Shown piece by piece: positions 1-13,700 of a DNA stretch of 64,000 bases. Below the pieces are notes generated by a model. It worked only from the letters and a program-made list of their open reading frames with translations, was not told the DNA's origin and ran no database searches. Each line of letters starts with the position of its first letter. Position 1 is the first letter of the stretch. Location: the NCBI RefSeq assembly GCF_032926325.1, contig NZ_CP136709.1, positions 3,132,501 through 3,196,500 of the forward strand, in the 5' to 3' direction. The position numbers and the translations under genes were made by a program. The DNA comes from Aestuariibaculum lutulentum (lineage in GTDB: Bacteria; Bacteroidota; Bacteroidia; Flavobacteriales; Flavobacteriaceae).

Positions 1-1
1 C

Positions 2-1675
2 ACCAGACAAATTGCAGCAAGACGTAAAGCTAATGCAGCTACAGCTAAGGTAGATCGCGAGGCTTTAGCGGTCAAACGTGAAGAAGAGAGAGCATTAATG
101 CAAATTAGATTGGATTCTATTGCGCAAGCAAAGGTAGAGTTACGAGCAAAACAAAAAGCTGCTGCTGCTGAACGTATTGAGGAGAAAAAACAAGCCAACA
201 ATACTAATATAGCTAAAGTTGTTATCCCTACAGAAATAGTAGCTAACAAAGATGATAAAGATGCGGAAGAAGCCGCAAGACTGAAAGCAGAACAAGAAGA
301 GCGAGCCAGATTAGCTGAGGCTGCTAGATTAAAAGCAGCACAAGAAGAACAAGCTAGATTGGCTGAAGCTGCTAGATTAAGAGCACAACAGCAAGAGCAA
401 GCGAGATTAGCAGAAGCTGCTAGATTAAAAGCAGCACAAGAAGAACAAGCCAGATTGGCTGAAGCTGCTAGATTAAGAGCACAACAGCAAGAGCAAGCGA
501 GATTAGCAGAAGCCGCAAGATTGAAAGCAGAACAAGAAGAGCAAGCCAGGTTAGCAGAAGCTGCTAGATTAAAAGCAGAACAGGAAGAGCAAGCAAGATT
601 GGCAGAAGCCGCTAGATTGAAAGCAGAGCAAGAAGAACAGGCGAGATTGGCAGAAGCTGCTAGATTAAAGGCAGAACAGGAAGAACAAGCAAGATTAGCT
701 GAAGCCGCTAGATTAAAAGCAGAGCAGGAAGAACAGGCGAGAGTTGCTGCAGAAAAAGTGTCAGAAGTTAAAGAGAGTGGTATTGTTATTCCGGAACCAA
801 CGGACGAGAATACAGATGCTTTAAGTGCTGTAACCAGATTGGCTTTAGAAAATCAAAATATTCAAAAGCAATTAATGATTCAGTTAAATGAAGTGTTAAT
901 TATAAAAGAAAAAGATTTAAAAGATTTAAAAGAAGAAAACGATTTAAGCGAGCAAGGTATTGTGAGTGCACCAAAAGCATTCAAGAGTGTAAGTGCCGAA
1001 AATGCGAAACTGGAATCTATCAAATTGCAATTGGATAATGAGATTAATTCTCAAAATGAAAAAATTGCTGAATTAGAGACACTTTACAGTTTAAGACTTA
1101 AAAAAGTAAAAGATAAACGGGATGAAACAAATATATTCTATTCAAGAACAATTAATGCTTTAAAAGAAAATCAATTTCAAATGATTCGAACTAGAGAAAA
1201 CGTGCTTGATAAGTTTGAAAGTGTAAGAGTAGCCACAGAGATAGAGCGTAAGCGTAGAATTAAACGTGCACTTTACGATAATGAGGAGGACAGATACAAT
1301 AAAGACCGTGCGGCATTAAATTCAATTAAACAATTTACAAAGCCAAGTCAGTTACCATTATCTGATAAAGATTTTGATTACGGAGAAGAATTAACAGGTA
1401 ACATTCGAATTGTTAAAGATGTTAAGCATGTAGAGAGTGGTTATTATTTAGTATTAGCTGTTCATAGTGATGTAGCGAAAAGAGACCAGTTTGTGCAACG
1501 TGCTATAGAAGCAGGACAAAAGAATATCGATTTCTTCTTCGATGTAAATACAAGTAAATATTATATATATAATGATAAGTATGATAGCATTGAAACAGCT
1601 AAAAGAGCATTAGATAATAAAGGACCTCAACCATATAACAGTAAAATGTCTATGGTAAAAATTGAAAATAACTAG
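2..1675 (+). CDS. Coiled-coil repeat protein of the sprB gliding operon (5' end outside window)
   Basis: The reading frame is open from base 2, so the true start lies upstream; the first internal ATG is at 98. The visible 557 residues begin with a charged Ala/Lys/Glu-rich helical segment, then ten tandem 16-residue repeats of the type AARLKAEQEEQARLAE, then a linker and a second helical region (about residues 300-440). The C-terminal 75 residues look like a small globular domain resembling SPOR (YYLVLAVHSDVAKRDQF). It lies 73 nt upstream of the SprB-like gene, the place SprD occupies in the Flavobacterium johnsoniae sprC-sprD-sprB-sprF operon. A supporting role in gliding is therefore inferred from position; I cannot confirm SprD homology from sequence alone. 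The missing N-terminus prevents a signal-peptide call. Confidence 0.8.
   Translation, partial: TRQIAARRKANAATAKVDREALAVKREEERALMQIRLDSIAQAKVELRAKQKAAAAERIEEKKQANNTNIAKVVIPTEIVANKDDKDAEEAARLKAEQEERARLAEAARLKAAQEEQARLAEAARLRAQQQEQARLAEAARLKAAQEEQARLAEAARLRAQQQEQARLAEAARLKAEQEEQARLAEAARLKAEQEEQARLAEAARLKAEQEEQARLAEAARLKAEQEEQARLAEAARLKAEQEEQARVAAEKVSEVKESGIVIPEPTDENTDALSAVTRLALENQNIQKQLMIQLNEVLIIKEKDLKDLKEENDLSEQGIVSAPKAFKSVSAENAKLESIKLQLDNEINSQNEKIAELETLYSLRLKKVKDKRDETNIFYSRTINALKENQFQMIRTRENVLDKFESVRVATEIERKRRIKRALYDNEEDRYNKDRAALNSIKQFTKPSQLPLSDKDFDYGEELTGNIRIVKDVKHVESGYYLVLAVHSDVAKRDQFVQRAIEAGQKNIDFFFDVNTSKYYIYNDKYDSIETAKRALDNKGPQPYNSKMSMVKIENN
272..751 (+). repeat. Ten tandem 48-bp repeats encoding a 16-residue helical unit
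   Basis: Ten head-to-tail 48-bp units lie in frame in the coiled-coil gene, each encoding AARLK/RA-x-Q-x-E-x-ARLAE. Units 3 and 5 share the variant LRAQQQEQ and alternate with LKAAQEEQ units, which suggests duplication of a two-unit block. The last five units are almost identical in protein but differ at synonymous sites (ctg, tta, ttg for Leu). Sixteen residues is not a heptad multiple, so a long single alpha-helix is as likely as a classical coiled coil. Confidence 0.93.
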
Positions 1676-1748
1676 AAAAATAAAGAAGCCCAGCATTTAT
1701 AATACTGTGCCCCAATTAGGTATTATAAGTGATAAAAAACTAACCGCC

Positions 1749-4700
1749 ATGAAAAAAACTACTTTTATTAAACCTACTTTGGTTTTGTTATTCCTGCTGC
1801 TATCCTATTGCGGTATGGCTCAAACCTACAAGGAATTTTCTGTTAGGGAAAAGGTCGATGTTCGAGGAAGTATGCTTGTAATAGGTAATGCGATATTAGG
1901 ACAGGACAATAATAATTTTAACGATACTTCAAAAGATAATCAGGATATCAATATGCAATATATTGATATAGATAGTGATGCCTCGACCTTTAGTTCAAGT
2001 AGTGCAGATATTGTTATGCCAATACATGAAGACGGAAGTACTACCGATTGTTATCGTGTAGCGTTCGCAGGATTGTATTGGGGTGCCATGCTTAAAAGTG
2101 GTGAAACAAGGTCTAATATTACCAATGTAAAGTTTAAAATACCTGGAAGTTCTACTTATGCAGATATTTCCGGTGAATTAATATACGATGCAATTTCAAC
2201 ACCTATTATCTCTGAAACAAGCGAACCAGGAAATACACCTTATGCGTGTTATGCTAATGTGACTGATATTGTATCTTCTTTAACAGATATTGAGGGTACT
2301 TATACGATGGCTAATGTAGTTTCAAGCGAAGGATTTAATAATTCTACTGGTTTAAGTGCAGGATGGTCTTTAATCATTATTTACGAAGATCCGGAATTGC
2401 ACACCAAATCGTTTACATTATTTGATGGGTTTAGCCATATATATGATGGACATCAGGAAACCATTCCAGTAACAGGATTTAGAACCCCTCCAGTAGGAAA
2501 TGTAGATTTACAATTTGCTTATGGCGCTTTAGATGGAGATAGAACAAAGCGTGCGACCAAGTTAGAAATTAACGGTAAAGAGGTAACAACCGATGAAAGA
2601 AGTGCCAATAAATTCTTTGGTTCTGTTATAGAGAATATTGGTTATGGGCATACGCCTAATCCACCAAGTGTTATGAATCCTAGGATTCCAAATAGTGAAA
2701 ACACTTTAGGATATGATACTGGTTTTCTCGAAATATTAAATGCAGAACCAGAGTTTATAAAAAATAACGATACTTCAGCAGATTTTAGATTGCAGGTAGC
2801 CAGAGGACAGGCCGATCCTGTTTTTGCATTTTTTAGTGCATTTGCTGTAGATATTATATCACCAGATATCGAATTAATTAAAACAGTTGAAAATACCAGT
2901 GGTGATGATATTGATGGCGCTGATGTATATTTAGGTCAGCAGTTATTTTACGAAATTACATATCAAAGTACAGGTAATGATAATGTTATAGATTTTACAA
3001 TTAAAGATGTATTACCGGATAATATCGTTTTCGATCCGGCAGATGTCGATTTAAGTAATGCCGGTGGAGCCACCATTCAATCTTACGATCCGGTAACAAG
3101 AACTATTATTTTTGCAATACCTAATAGTTCTGTAGAGATTAATGATCCGGTTTTTACAATACGTATACCAGTACAAATTGTTCCTAATTGTTACGATTTA
3201 AGTCAGGCGTGTTCTAATGAAATTCAAAATCAGGCTTTTGGCACATACACTGGTCAAATTAGTGGTATTTTTATTCAGGATGAAGGTAGTTTTGCTACCG
3301 AAGAATGTCTTGGTGTGCCGGGATCTACAAACTTTTTAGTGGATATTTCTAATTGTACGTTCGAAAAAACAGAAATACTATGTGGTTCTACAGTTGTACT
3401 AACGGCTGCTGCTGGTTACGATAGTTATTCATGGTCTACCAGTCCGACTGGATCACCGGTTGTAGGAACAGGACAAACATATACAGCAACAGGTACAGGA
3501 ACTTATTACGTAAACAATACGACATCATCAACCTGTATTTCTATTCAGGAAACAATACATGTTATTCCTTACGGAAATACAATCACGAATCCAATTATTC
3601 CATATGCCGATTTATTACCAATCTGTCCTAACGACGGTAAGGTATTACCTTATATTTTCTTATGTGGTGCGAATGATGTTCGTAATATTCAAACAGGTAT
3701 TAGTGATGCGGTTTCTATTAGTTGGCAACAATTAGATGAATCTAGTTGTGATGAAATGTTAGTTGATGATTGTGCTAACGAAAATGAATCTTGTACCTGG
3801 AACGAAGTAGGTTCAGGCCCTGACTTTTTAGTTGATGATGCTGGACAATTCAGAATTGTTATTAATTATCCAGGTGGATGTTACAGTATTTTCTATTTCA
3901 ATGTATATCAGAATTTATTAGATCCAACTATTACTGCTAAAGATATTATTTGTACCACTCCAGGTGAGGTTACTGTTGGCGGTGTACCTTCAGGATATGA
4001 ATATAGTTTAGATCCTAACGGACCATGGCAATCGTCTAATGTTTTTGAGATTACTACACCAGATTATTATACCGTTTATATTCGTCAGGTTGAAGTAGAT
4101 TTAAATCCTTGTATTTTCCAAACACCTAGTATTTATGTGCGTGAAAGAGAAGCTGATGTTACCGAATTTGTAACGCAGCCTACCTGTAACGGAGATAAAG
4201 GGACGATAAAATTAGCGGTTAACGATGCACTTCCACAGTATTCCTACAGTTTATCTATGGGAGGAACGCTGATAAATAGCGTAGGTCCAATTATGGATAG
4301 CGATTATACATTCGATAATCTTAATCCGGGAACTTATTCATATACCATTACAACAGATGATGGCTGTACATTTACAGGTGATATTGAAATTATTGAACCA
4401 CCGGTATTAACGGTAACATCGGCTATTACTAAACCTTTAACCTGTACCGATGGTGAGATTACAGTATATCCGGTAGGAGGAACCCCGCCTTATCAGTATT
4501 ATGTAAACGGGAATACTATTTCACAGGATTCTCCAGTAATTGCTGCACCAACACCAGGAACATACGATATTACAGTATTTGATTTTAATGGATGTTCGGC
4601 TTCAACAACCCAAACTATCGAAGGTATTTTACCTCCGGAATTTACAGTGGAGCAAACCAATATTTTATGTAACGGAGAGAACTCTGGAAGTATAACTTTT

Positions 4701-7700
4701 AGCGTGACCAATGCGAATGGTTACAGTGTTAGCTATAGTATAGATAATGGAAATACATTCTCATCGAATCCTAATTTTTATAATCTTACTGCTGGAACAT
4801 ACCAAACACTTATTGAATATACCCTAGATGGTGAAGAGTGTTTTAGTGTTGCTGAAGATATAGTCATTACAGAAACCGATTATCCGTTAAGTGCTTCGGC
4901 TGGGGTATCGCAATTGGCAGGTTGTGGACCAAATGGAGAAGGAAGAGTGCGTGTTACAAACCCAACGGGAGGAACACCTCCATATGAATATAGTTTTGAT
5001 AACCAGGCAAGCTGGACTTCAGATAATGAAGCTTGGGTAGCTCCGGGAACCTATACTATTTACATGAGAGATGCCAATGGCTGTATTTATGCGATGCCTG
5101 GTATTATTATCGATCCGGAACCAGTGCCACCGTCAATTAGTATTTCAGATGTAGATTACAATTGTGATGGTACAGGTAACACAACGGTTGTGGTAAATAA
5201 TACGGGATCAGATTCGTATTCTTACGGTTATTTATTGGATGGCGTTGAAAATCAGAATTTAGCAGATCCTCAAACCTTCTTAAATGTATCCGAAGGTAGT
5301 CATACCATTAGCGTGACTTATAAATTAGAAACTGTACCAACCTATAGTAACCTATTATTTGAAAGTTTTGGTTCAGGTGGCGATGTAACATCACCGGGTA
5401 TTAATCCGAATTTCTGTTTTGAAAGACAGGTAGAAGCAACAAAATGTAATGGTGATAGACTATTTGGTAATGGAGAATATACGGTTACAAACGAATTAAG
5501 AAACAATCCGTATAGCGGATGGTGGAGTCCGAGAGATCATACTACGGGAAGTATTCCGGGTAGATTCTTAGCAGTAGATGCAGGTTTTGCTATTCCAGAT
5601 AATGCGGTGGTTTACAGAAAACCGATTACCGATATCATTCCGAATCAACCAATTCAGGTGCGTTTCTTTGCGACTAATTTATTAAAAGTTGGAAATACAC
5701 AACCAGATGCATCACTTACTGTAGAATTACAGGATAGTAATGGTGTGGCGTTATCATCTCAGTCTATTGGTGGTATTCCTAAAACTAATGGTTGGGTAGA
5801 GTTTAATGAAACCGTAGATCCTGGAAATAATACGTCTTTAGATTTTGTATTAAGATTAGAAATTGCTCAGGTAAACGGTATTGATTTTGCCGTAGACGAT
5901 ATTGAAGTGTATCAGTTACCTGTAACTTGTATTACTCAGGAGGATTTCCCATTCATTATTGAATCAGGACAAGCGTTTTCTGCGGATATTGTTTCAACAA
6001 GCGATGTAACCTGTGCAAGTGCAGGAGACGGAAGTATTACTATTGCGGCACAAAATTTTGATGCTACGAATGGCTACCAGTATTCAATTGATGGAGGAAC
6101 AACCTGGAATACCACAACAACATCACCTTTAACTATTTCAAACTTAGGTGAAGGAACTTATGATATTGTGGTGCGCTACGATGCAGCTTCAGATGGACTT
6201 TGTGATGCAACATTACAAGCTGTAATAACAGCGCCATCACCATTAAGCGTATCGGCTACAACTACTCCGGTAACTTGTTTGGATGGTTCTACAGTAACTG
6301 CAACAGCAACAGGTGGAACACCGGCGTATACATACGAATTATTAGATGCGAGTTCAACTGTTGTAAATACCTTCCCCGCGAATGGTATTTTAACCAATGT
6401 TGCTGCAGGGGATTATACCATTAGAGCAACAGATGCTAACGGATGTACGGCAACGACAACAATAAGTTTAATAGCTCCAACTGCACCAACAGCATCAATT
6501 GTAAATGCCGATTATTGTTACGATGCGGCTAATGGGGCAACTTTAGAAGTTTCTGCTTCAGGCGGGCAAATACCTTACGAGTATAGTGTTAACGGAGGAG
6601 CTTTTCAGTCAAGTCCTGTTTTCAGCAATTTAACACCTGGAGATTATATATTTACGATAAGAGATGCTTACGGATGTATAGTTACCTTAGATGCTGAAAC
6701 GATTGCTGCTCAGGTTAATATTTCTGCAACATTAACAAAGGAATTAGATTGTACAGCATCACCGGACGCGGTAATCTCAGGAACGATTTCTGAAGGGTAT
6801 GCGTCATATACAGTGAGCTTAATTCAAGGTTCAGGTACTGTAAATTTATTAGGAAACACGTTTACCTTAACCACAGGTGTTGATGGTACTTACCAATTTC
6901 AGGTAACCGATGCAAACGGATGTATTGCCGTATCGAATGTGATTACAGTAAACCCTATTGAAAATCCAACAGCGACAACAACAGTTGTTAATGCCTTATG
7001 TAATGGTAGTAGTGATGGTTCAGTACAAATTGTACCATCAGGAGGCGTAGGTCCTTATACTTTTAATTTTAACGGATTAGGTTTCTCAACAACGTCCTTA
7101 TATACAGGATTAGCTGCCGGAACATATCCATATCAGGTACAGGATGCTAATGAATGTACTTTTGATGGAACCGTAACAATAACTGAACCGACAACTTTAG
7201 TGGCTAATGCTACGGCAACGCCTTTCAGCTGTGCTGCCGATAATACAGCACAATCTTCAACAGTGACTATTGCTGTTCCAACAACAGGAACCGCACCGTA
7301 TACGTATAGTTTTAACGGTTCAGGATATAGTGCTTCAAATACATTAGAAGTCAATGATAATGGTTCAGATCAAACCATAACATATTCTGTTCAGGATGCT
7401 AATGGATGTACTGCTGATGGTTCATTAACTATTTCAGCGTTAAATCCACCAACCGATTTAGATTTTTCGGCAACTGTTGTAACTTGTGATAATACCACAT
7501 CTACAGTAACGGTGACAGCAACAGATGGTGTAGGTGCATTAACCTATGAAATTATTTCTCCGGTAGTGGTTGCACCTCAAACATCAAATGTTTTCTCAGG
7601 ATTAGCGCCAGATACTTATGTATTTAGAGTAACCGATGAAAACGGATGTTATTATACAGAATCGTTTGTTATCGACCCGGTAACGCCGATAGCAATGACC

Positions 7701-10700
7701 GCTCTGAAATTAAGTGATGTGTTATGTTTTGGAGGAGATGACGGATCAGCACAATTTGAAGTATTTAATGCGACGAATTTCACGTATACAGTAACTGGTG
7801 GAACAGATACCGTTACAGGGTCGGTAATTAATTTGGCAGATTTAACAGCAGGAACGTATACTGTTACAGTGACAGACACCGACACGGGATGTACAGCTAC
7901 CGAAAGTGTAACTATTAATGAACCTACAGCTGCTATAGGGGTGACTGCTTCAGCATCTAATATTACTTGTAATATTTCAGAATCTCAAATTACAGTTTCA
8001 GCTACAGGTGGAACACCTAATTATTGGTATGCAGCTGTACCTTCAGGAGATCCTGTTCCAGGTGATTTTGATTATGTAACAAGTAATGTAATTACAGTTG
8101 ATACCAGTAATGGAACAATTTTAGTTTGGGATGTTTATGTGAAAGATGCTAACGGATGTACAGAGCCAACACCTACACAAGTTACTATTGACCAGGATGA
8201 GTTACCAACGGTATCAGCGCCAACAGTAGATAATCAGTGTACAGCAAGTTCAGGATTTACTTTTGAAGTTAGTGCGACTGGAATTGCACCATTATCGTAT
8301 AGTATTAATGGAGGTGCTTCATATCAATCAAGTCCGATTTTCACTGTTAATGCAGCTGGAAGTTATACTGTAATGGTTAGAGATGCTAATGGATGTATAG
8401 CAACAGCCGATACAGCTACAGATGTTTTTGAACCTATTACAGTAAATGCTTTATTAACTAAAGACTTAACCTGTTCGGCACCAGCTGAAGCCACAATTGA
8501 AGGAACTATTTCCGGTGGAAATGCGCCTTATACTGTAGTTTTAATTCAAGGAACAGGTACAGCGCCGGTAGTTTCAGGAAATACGTTTACATTCTCAACA
8601 TCAACGGCTGGAAATTACCAGTTTGAAATTACAGATGCTAATGGGTGTACAGAACAAACAGGAGTAATAGCTGTTACAGATACAGTAAATCCTGTGATTT
8701 TAAGTGTAAACCAGACTCAGGATATCTCATGTAATGGAGAAGCAACGGCTTCTATCGATGTCAATATTGACATGAATTATGGCTTCCCTCCATTTGTTAT
8801 TAATGTACACAATGATATCACAGGAACTGATTATGGAACACAAACGTCAGGTTTACCAGCCGGTGACTATACGGTTACTGTTACTGACGCTAGGGGGTGT
8901 AATGACACGGAAACAATTACTATTGATGAGCCTGATGTTATAACATTAGATTATGATGTAACACCTATTACTTGTGACTCTAGCAATGGAACATCTTTGG
9001 GAGAAATAATTATTAACTCTGTTAGTGGAGGTACACCTAATTATACCTATCATGTAACAGGTGTTAATGGGTATGATCAGGAAGTAACCAATCAGGATGG
9101 TTCAACCGTACATTTTGAAGTTGTTGATTTCGGTTTATACGAAGTATTGATAACCGATGCCAATGGGTGTACGTATCTAGAGCAAAATATTTTAGTAGCA
9201 TCACCACCAGATGATTTAGACATTACAGTATCTTCTCCACCAGCAGATTGTTCTACAGGTGGTTCTGCTGAAGTTTCAATTGGAACTAGCTTGGCAAGTG
9301 CGGGACCTTTCCATTTTGCAATATATACTGGTCCGGGAATGACTTATACATCTCCAACAACGGCACCATGGCAGGATGAAGATGCTGTAAACAGCAAAAA
9401 AACGACGTTTACTAATTTGATTCCTGGAGCAACATATACATTTATTGTTCATGATGGGTCAACAGGTTGTTATTATTATGAAACAGCTGAAACAGCAATC
9501 CCAACAAACTCTACTTTAACGGTAAGTTCGTTAATACCTAATAATATTACTTGTGTAGGAAGTGCAGATGGTAGTGTAAGTTTTAATATTAATAGTACTT
9601 ATGGCACAACTACAGATGTTGATTATGAAATATATAATTCTCAAACTTTAGCTACAACCGGAATTACAGGTTCGGGAACAATTCCGGCAAACGGAACATT
9701 ATCTGTAACGAATTTAGGAACCCTTGATTTTGGTAATTATGTTATAGTAATCACGGAACAGGCTGGTGCAACTAACGCAGGATGTAGCATGGTTTCAGAA
9801 CCATTTAATATTACAGAATCAGCAATTGAATTAGGATTAACAGCGTCTTCAACAAGGAATGAAAACTGTAATGAATTAGGACTAATTACAGCTATAGCAA
9901 GTAATGGTACTGCGCCTTATGAATATATGTTATTGTTAGAGTCAGCTTCAGCACCATTAGCAACAGACTCTGGATGGGTTACAAACAATACATTTACAGC
10001 AGCAGCCGGTGTTTATACAGTTTACGTGAAAGATGCTTATGGATGTATGAAAGATGCTGATGTAACCGTTGTTTTAGATTCGGCACCAACAATAGATCCT
10101 GTTACTTTGGAATGTTTCGATGGAACGGCATTTAATATTACGGTATCAGGTAATACATTCGATGGAACAGCAACTTACAGTATTGGTGGAGCATATCAAA
10201 CAAGTGATACGTTCAGCATAAGTTCTGCAGGAAGCTATACAGTAAGTATTAGAGATGCAAACGGATGTATAGATTCTACAACATATACGGTTAATCCTCC
10301 AATTTTATTGGATGCTAATTTAGATTACGACTTAACTTGTTTAACTAATGATGCTCAAATTACATTAACAGCTACAGGTGGTACAGGAAACTATACATAT
10401 CAGTATAGTTCAGATGGAGGTATAACGTATTTCGCAATGGCAGGTGATGTATTTACTGCAACTACTGCTGGTACGTATGTGTTTAAAGTTTCAGATGATC
10501 AGGTTTGTGAATCGCCAGCGTCTAATCCGGTAGAGGTAACTCCTAATACAACACCAACATTAACCACTCAGGTATTTGATGTGACTTGTAATGGAGGTGC
10601 AGATGGAAGTATTATTGTAACCGCAGCGGATGGTGTTGCGCCTTATGAGTATAGTAATGATGGCGGAACAACTTGGCAGGCCTCAAATGTATTTGATGGA

Positions 10701-13700
10701 TTAGCTTTAGGAACTTACGATATTCTAGTAAGAGACCGTAAGGGATGTTTATCAAGTGTAACTTCAACAGATGTTGGTGAACCGACATTGGTAAGTGGTA
10801 CAGGAGAACTTACTCAAGGTTTAACCTGTGGAGCTGGAAATGCAACGCAACCTGCTCTTGTAACGATTACAGGAAGTGGAGGTACAGCACCATATACTTA
10901 TAGTTTTGATGGTATTAATTATACTTCAACTAATACGTATGCAACGTATAATGCGGGAACGGTCCAGGCTTGGGTTAAAGATGCTAACGGATGTATTATT
11001 GATACAGCGATAGATGTTGTTATTCCGGATTTAAGTGTACCAACAGATTTAGATTTTGCCGCTAATCAGGTAACTTGTGATAATCCAACAACAGATGTGA
11101 CTTTAACAGCAACAGATGGAGTAGGAACTTTATCTTATGAGATTATTTCTCCGGTAGCTGTTGGCCCTCAGGCTTCAAATGTATTTGCTGGTTTAGCTCC
11201 AGGTACTTATACATTTACCGTAACCGATGAAAATGGATGTTATTATACCGAAGCTTATACAATTAATCCGGTAACAAATATTACAGTTTCAGGGCAATTA
11301 ATAAATGATGTTTTATGTACAGGTGGTTCAGATGGAGCTGTAGAGTTTACTGTTGGTAGTTTTTCAGGAACTTATAGTTATACCATTAATGGAGGAATAG
11401 CAATTACAGGACAAACTAATCCAACAATTAGTATCACTGGAGTTCCTGTGGGAGATCAAACAATTATAGTGACTGATGATGTTACAGGTTGTACAGATAC
11501 CATTACAGTAACAGTAGGAGAGCCAACGGCAGTAACTTTAGCGGAAATTGATAATATTAATGCAAACTGTAATTTTGGTGCACAAGTAACGGTTGAAGCA
11601 ACAGGAGGTACATTACCTTACGAGTATGCGTTTGTTATTAATGGTTCTGCTCCGGTTGATGCAGACTATAGCAATAGTGCGTCTGCAGTTTTAGATCCAA
11701 CAACAAGTACAGATTGGGATGTTTGGGTAAGAGATGCGAATGGGTGTACAGATATGATTGATGCAACCATTACAACCGATCCACTACCAACAGTAACGGT
11801 ACCAGCAATTTCAGATAATCAATGTAATTTAAATGGAGATCCGTTTACATTTACAGTAACTAATCCAACAGGAATAGCGCCGTTTAGTTATTCTATCGGA
11901 GCAGGTTTCCAAACCAGTCCAACGTTCACGGTATCTACACCGGGTACGTATTATGTTACAGTTAAAGATGGAAACGGATGTACGTATACAGAAACAACAC
12001 CAATTGAAATTTATCCGACATTAGATTTAAATGTTGCAGTGACCACTTTACCAAGTTGTGATACTGCCGATGGTGTGATTACAGTTAACGGAACAGGAGG
12101 TTCAGGAAATTATAGCTATGCGATTGATTTTGCAGGAGCCACCATTACAGGTAATGAAATTTCTGGCATTCCTTCAGGTTCTTATACAGTTACAATCACT
12201 GATGTGGATACAGGATGTACCAATACAGCACCTATTATTTTAGATGCTCCAACACCGGTAACATTTACTACTACGCCAACCGATGTAACCTGTAACGGAA
12301 GTGCTGATGGAACGATTACTGTGAATTTACCAGCGACTAACGATAACCCTATTTATACTTATAGCTTAGACGGAGGTGTAACCACACAAACATCGAATGT
12401 ATTTACAGGATTAGCACCAGGGGTGTATGATGTCACAGTGACTTCAGGAAGAAACTGTACACTAACGCAACAGGAAACTGTTGGTGAGCCCGATGCTATT
12501 GTGGTTCCAAATCCTACAGTTGTAGAGTATACTTGTACTCCGGATACAAATGCAGCAAACTTTGCTTCAATCACAGTTTCGGGTGTTACAGGTGGTTCTA
12601 ATAACTATGTGATTTACGAATTCTACAGAGATGGTGTTTTAGCACAATCTGGTTCAAATAATGTTTATAATGAAGCTGATTTCCTTGGCGGAAATTATAC
12701 CATTAACGTATACGATGAAAATGGATGCTCTGGAACAACAACTGCAGTTATTGCTCCTTATGTAGAGTTAGAGGACATCAATATCGCAATTGATAATGCG
12801 ATTACTTGTGTTAACGATGAAGATATTACGGTTTCTGCAACAACTTCTGGAGCAACAAATCTGCAATATACTGTTGAAGGGGTTAATGTGTCATACAACC
12901 AAACCAATGCAACAGGAATCTTTACAGGTTTAACAGTAGGTAATTACATTATTACAGTAGAAAACATAGATACAGGTTGTAGTTTACAAACGGTGCACTA
13001 TGTAACCGATCCAAATACCTTTGAATTAGAAGTTGAAAGTATTACAGATGTAACGTGTTTTAGCGATAACGACGGCAGTGTTACTTTAACGTTAGTAGAT
13101 CGTGTACCAACACCAACCGGCGAAGCTGGCCCGTTTACTTATGATGTATTAGATGCTTCAGGAGTTTCAGTACAATCGGGAGCTTCGGCCAATGCTGGTC
13201 CGTTAACGATTACTGGATTAGCATCAGGAACCTACACTATTAATGCGACGTTAACGAATGCGCCATTCTGTACGGTAACAACGAATGTAACTATTACAGC
13301 ACCAACAGCACCATTAGAAATTCAAACGTCTCATACCGATATTACTTGTATTGGTGCCGATGGAACCATTTCAGCAAGTGGTTCAGGTGGATGGCCAGGA
13401 GCTTATGAGTATCAGTTAGAATTAGGAGCAACTGTAATTTCAGCGTTCAGCAGTACTTATTATTTCGAAGGTTTATCTGCGGGTATTTATACGGTAAGTG
13501 TAAGAGATAGCCAAGGCTGTATTGCTTCAGAAACAGTGGAATTAATAGATCCGCTACCAATTGACGCAATAGTTACTCCAAGCACAACTATGTTGTCATG
13601 TTTTGGTGACAGAACGGCAAGCATTACTGTAACGAATGTATTAGGTGGACAAGGTGGAAATTATACCTATACTTTAAACACATTATCACCGGTAGTAAGT

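Noticed and set aside
272..751. Regular 48-bp repeats as a CRISPR array
   Set aside because: Units are contiguous with no unique spacers, in frame, and encode a protein repeat.
1662..1748. In-frame TTG start for the SprB-like protein, overlapping the upstream gene
   Set aside because: It would put 29 residues ahead of a clear signal peptide; the ATG at 1749 is the better start.
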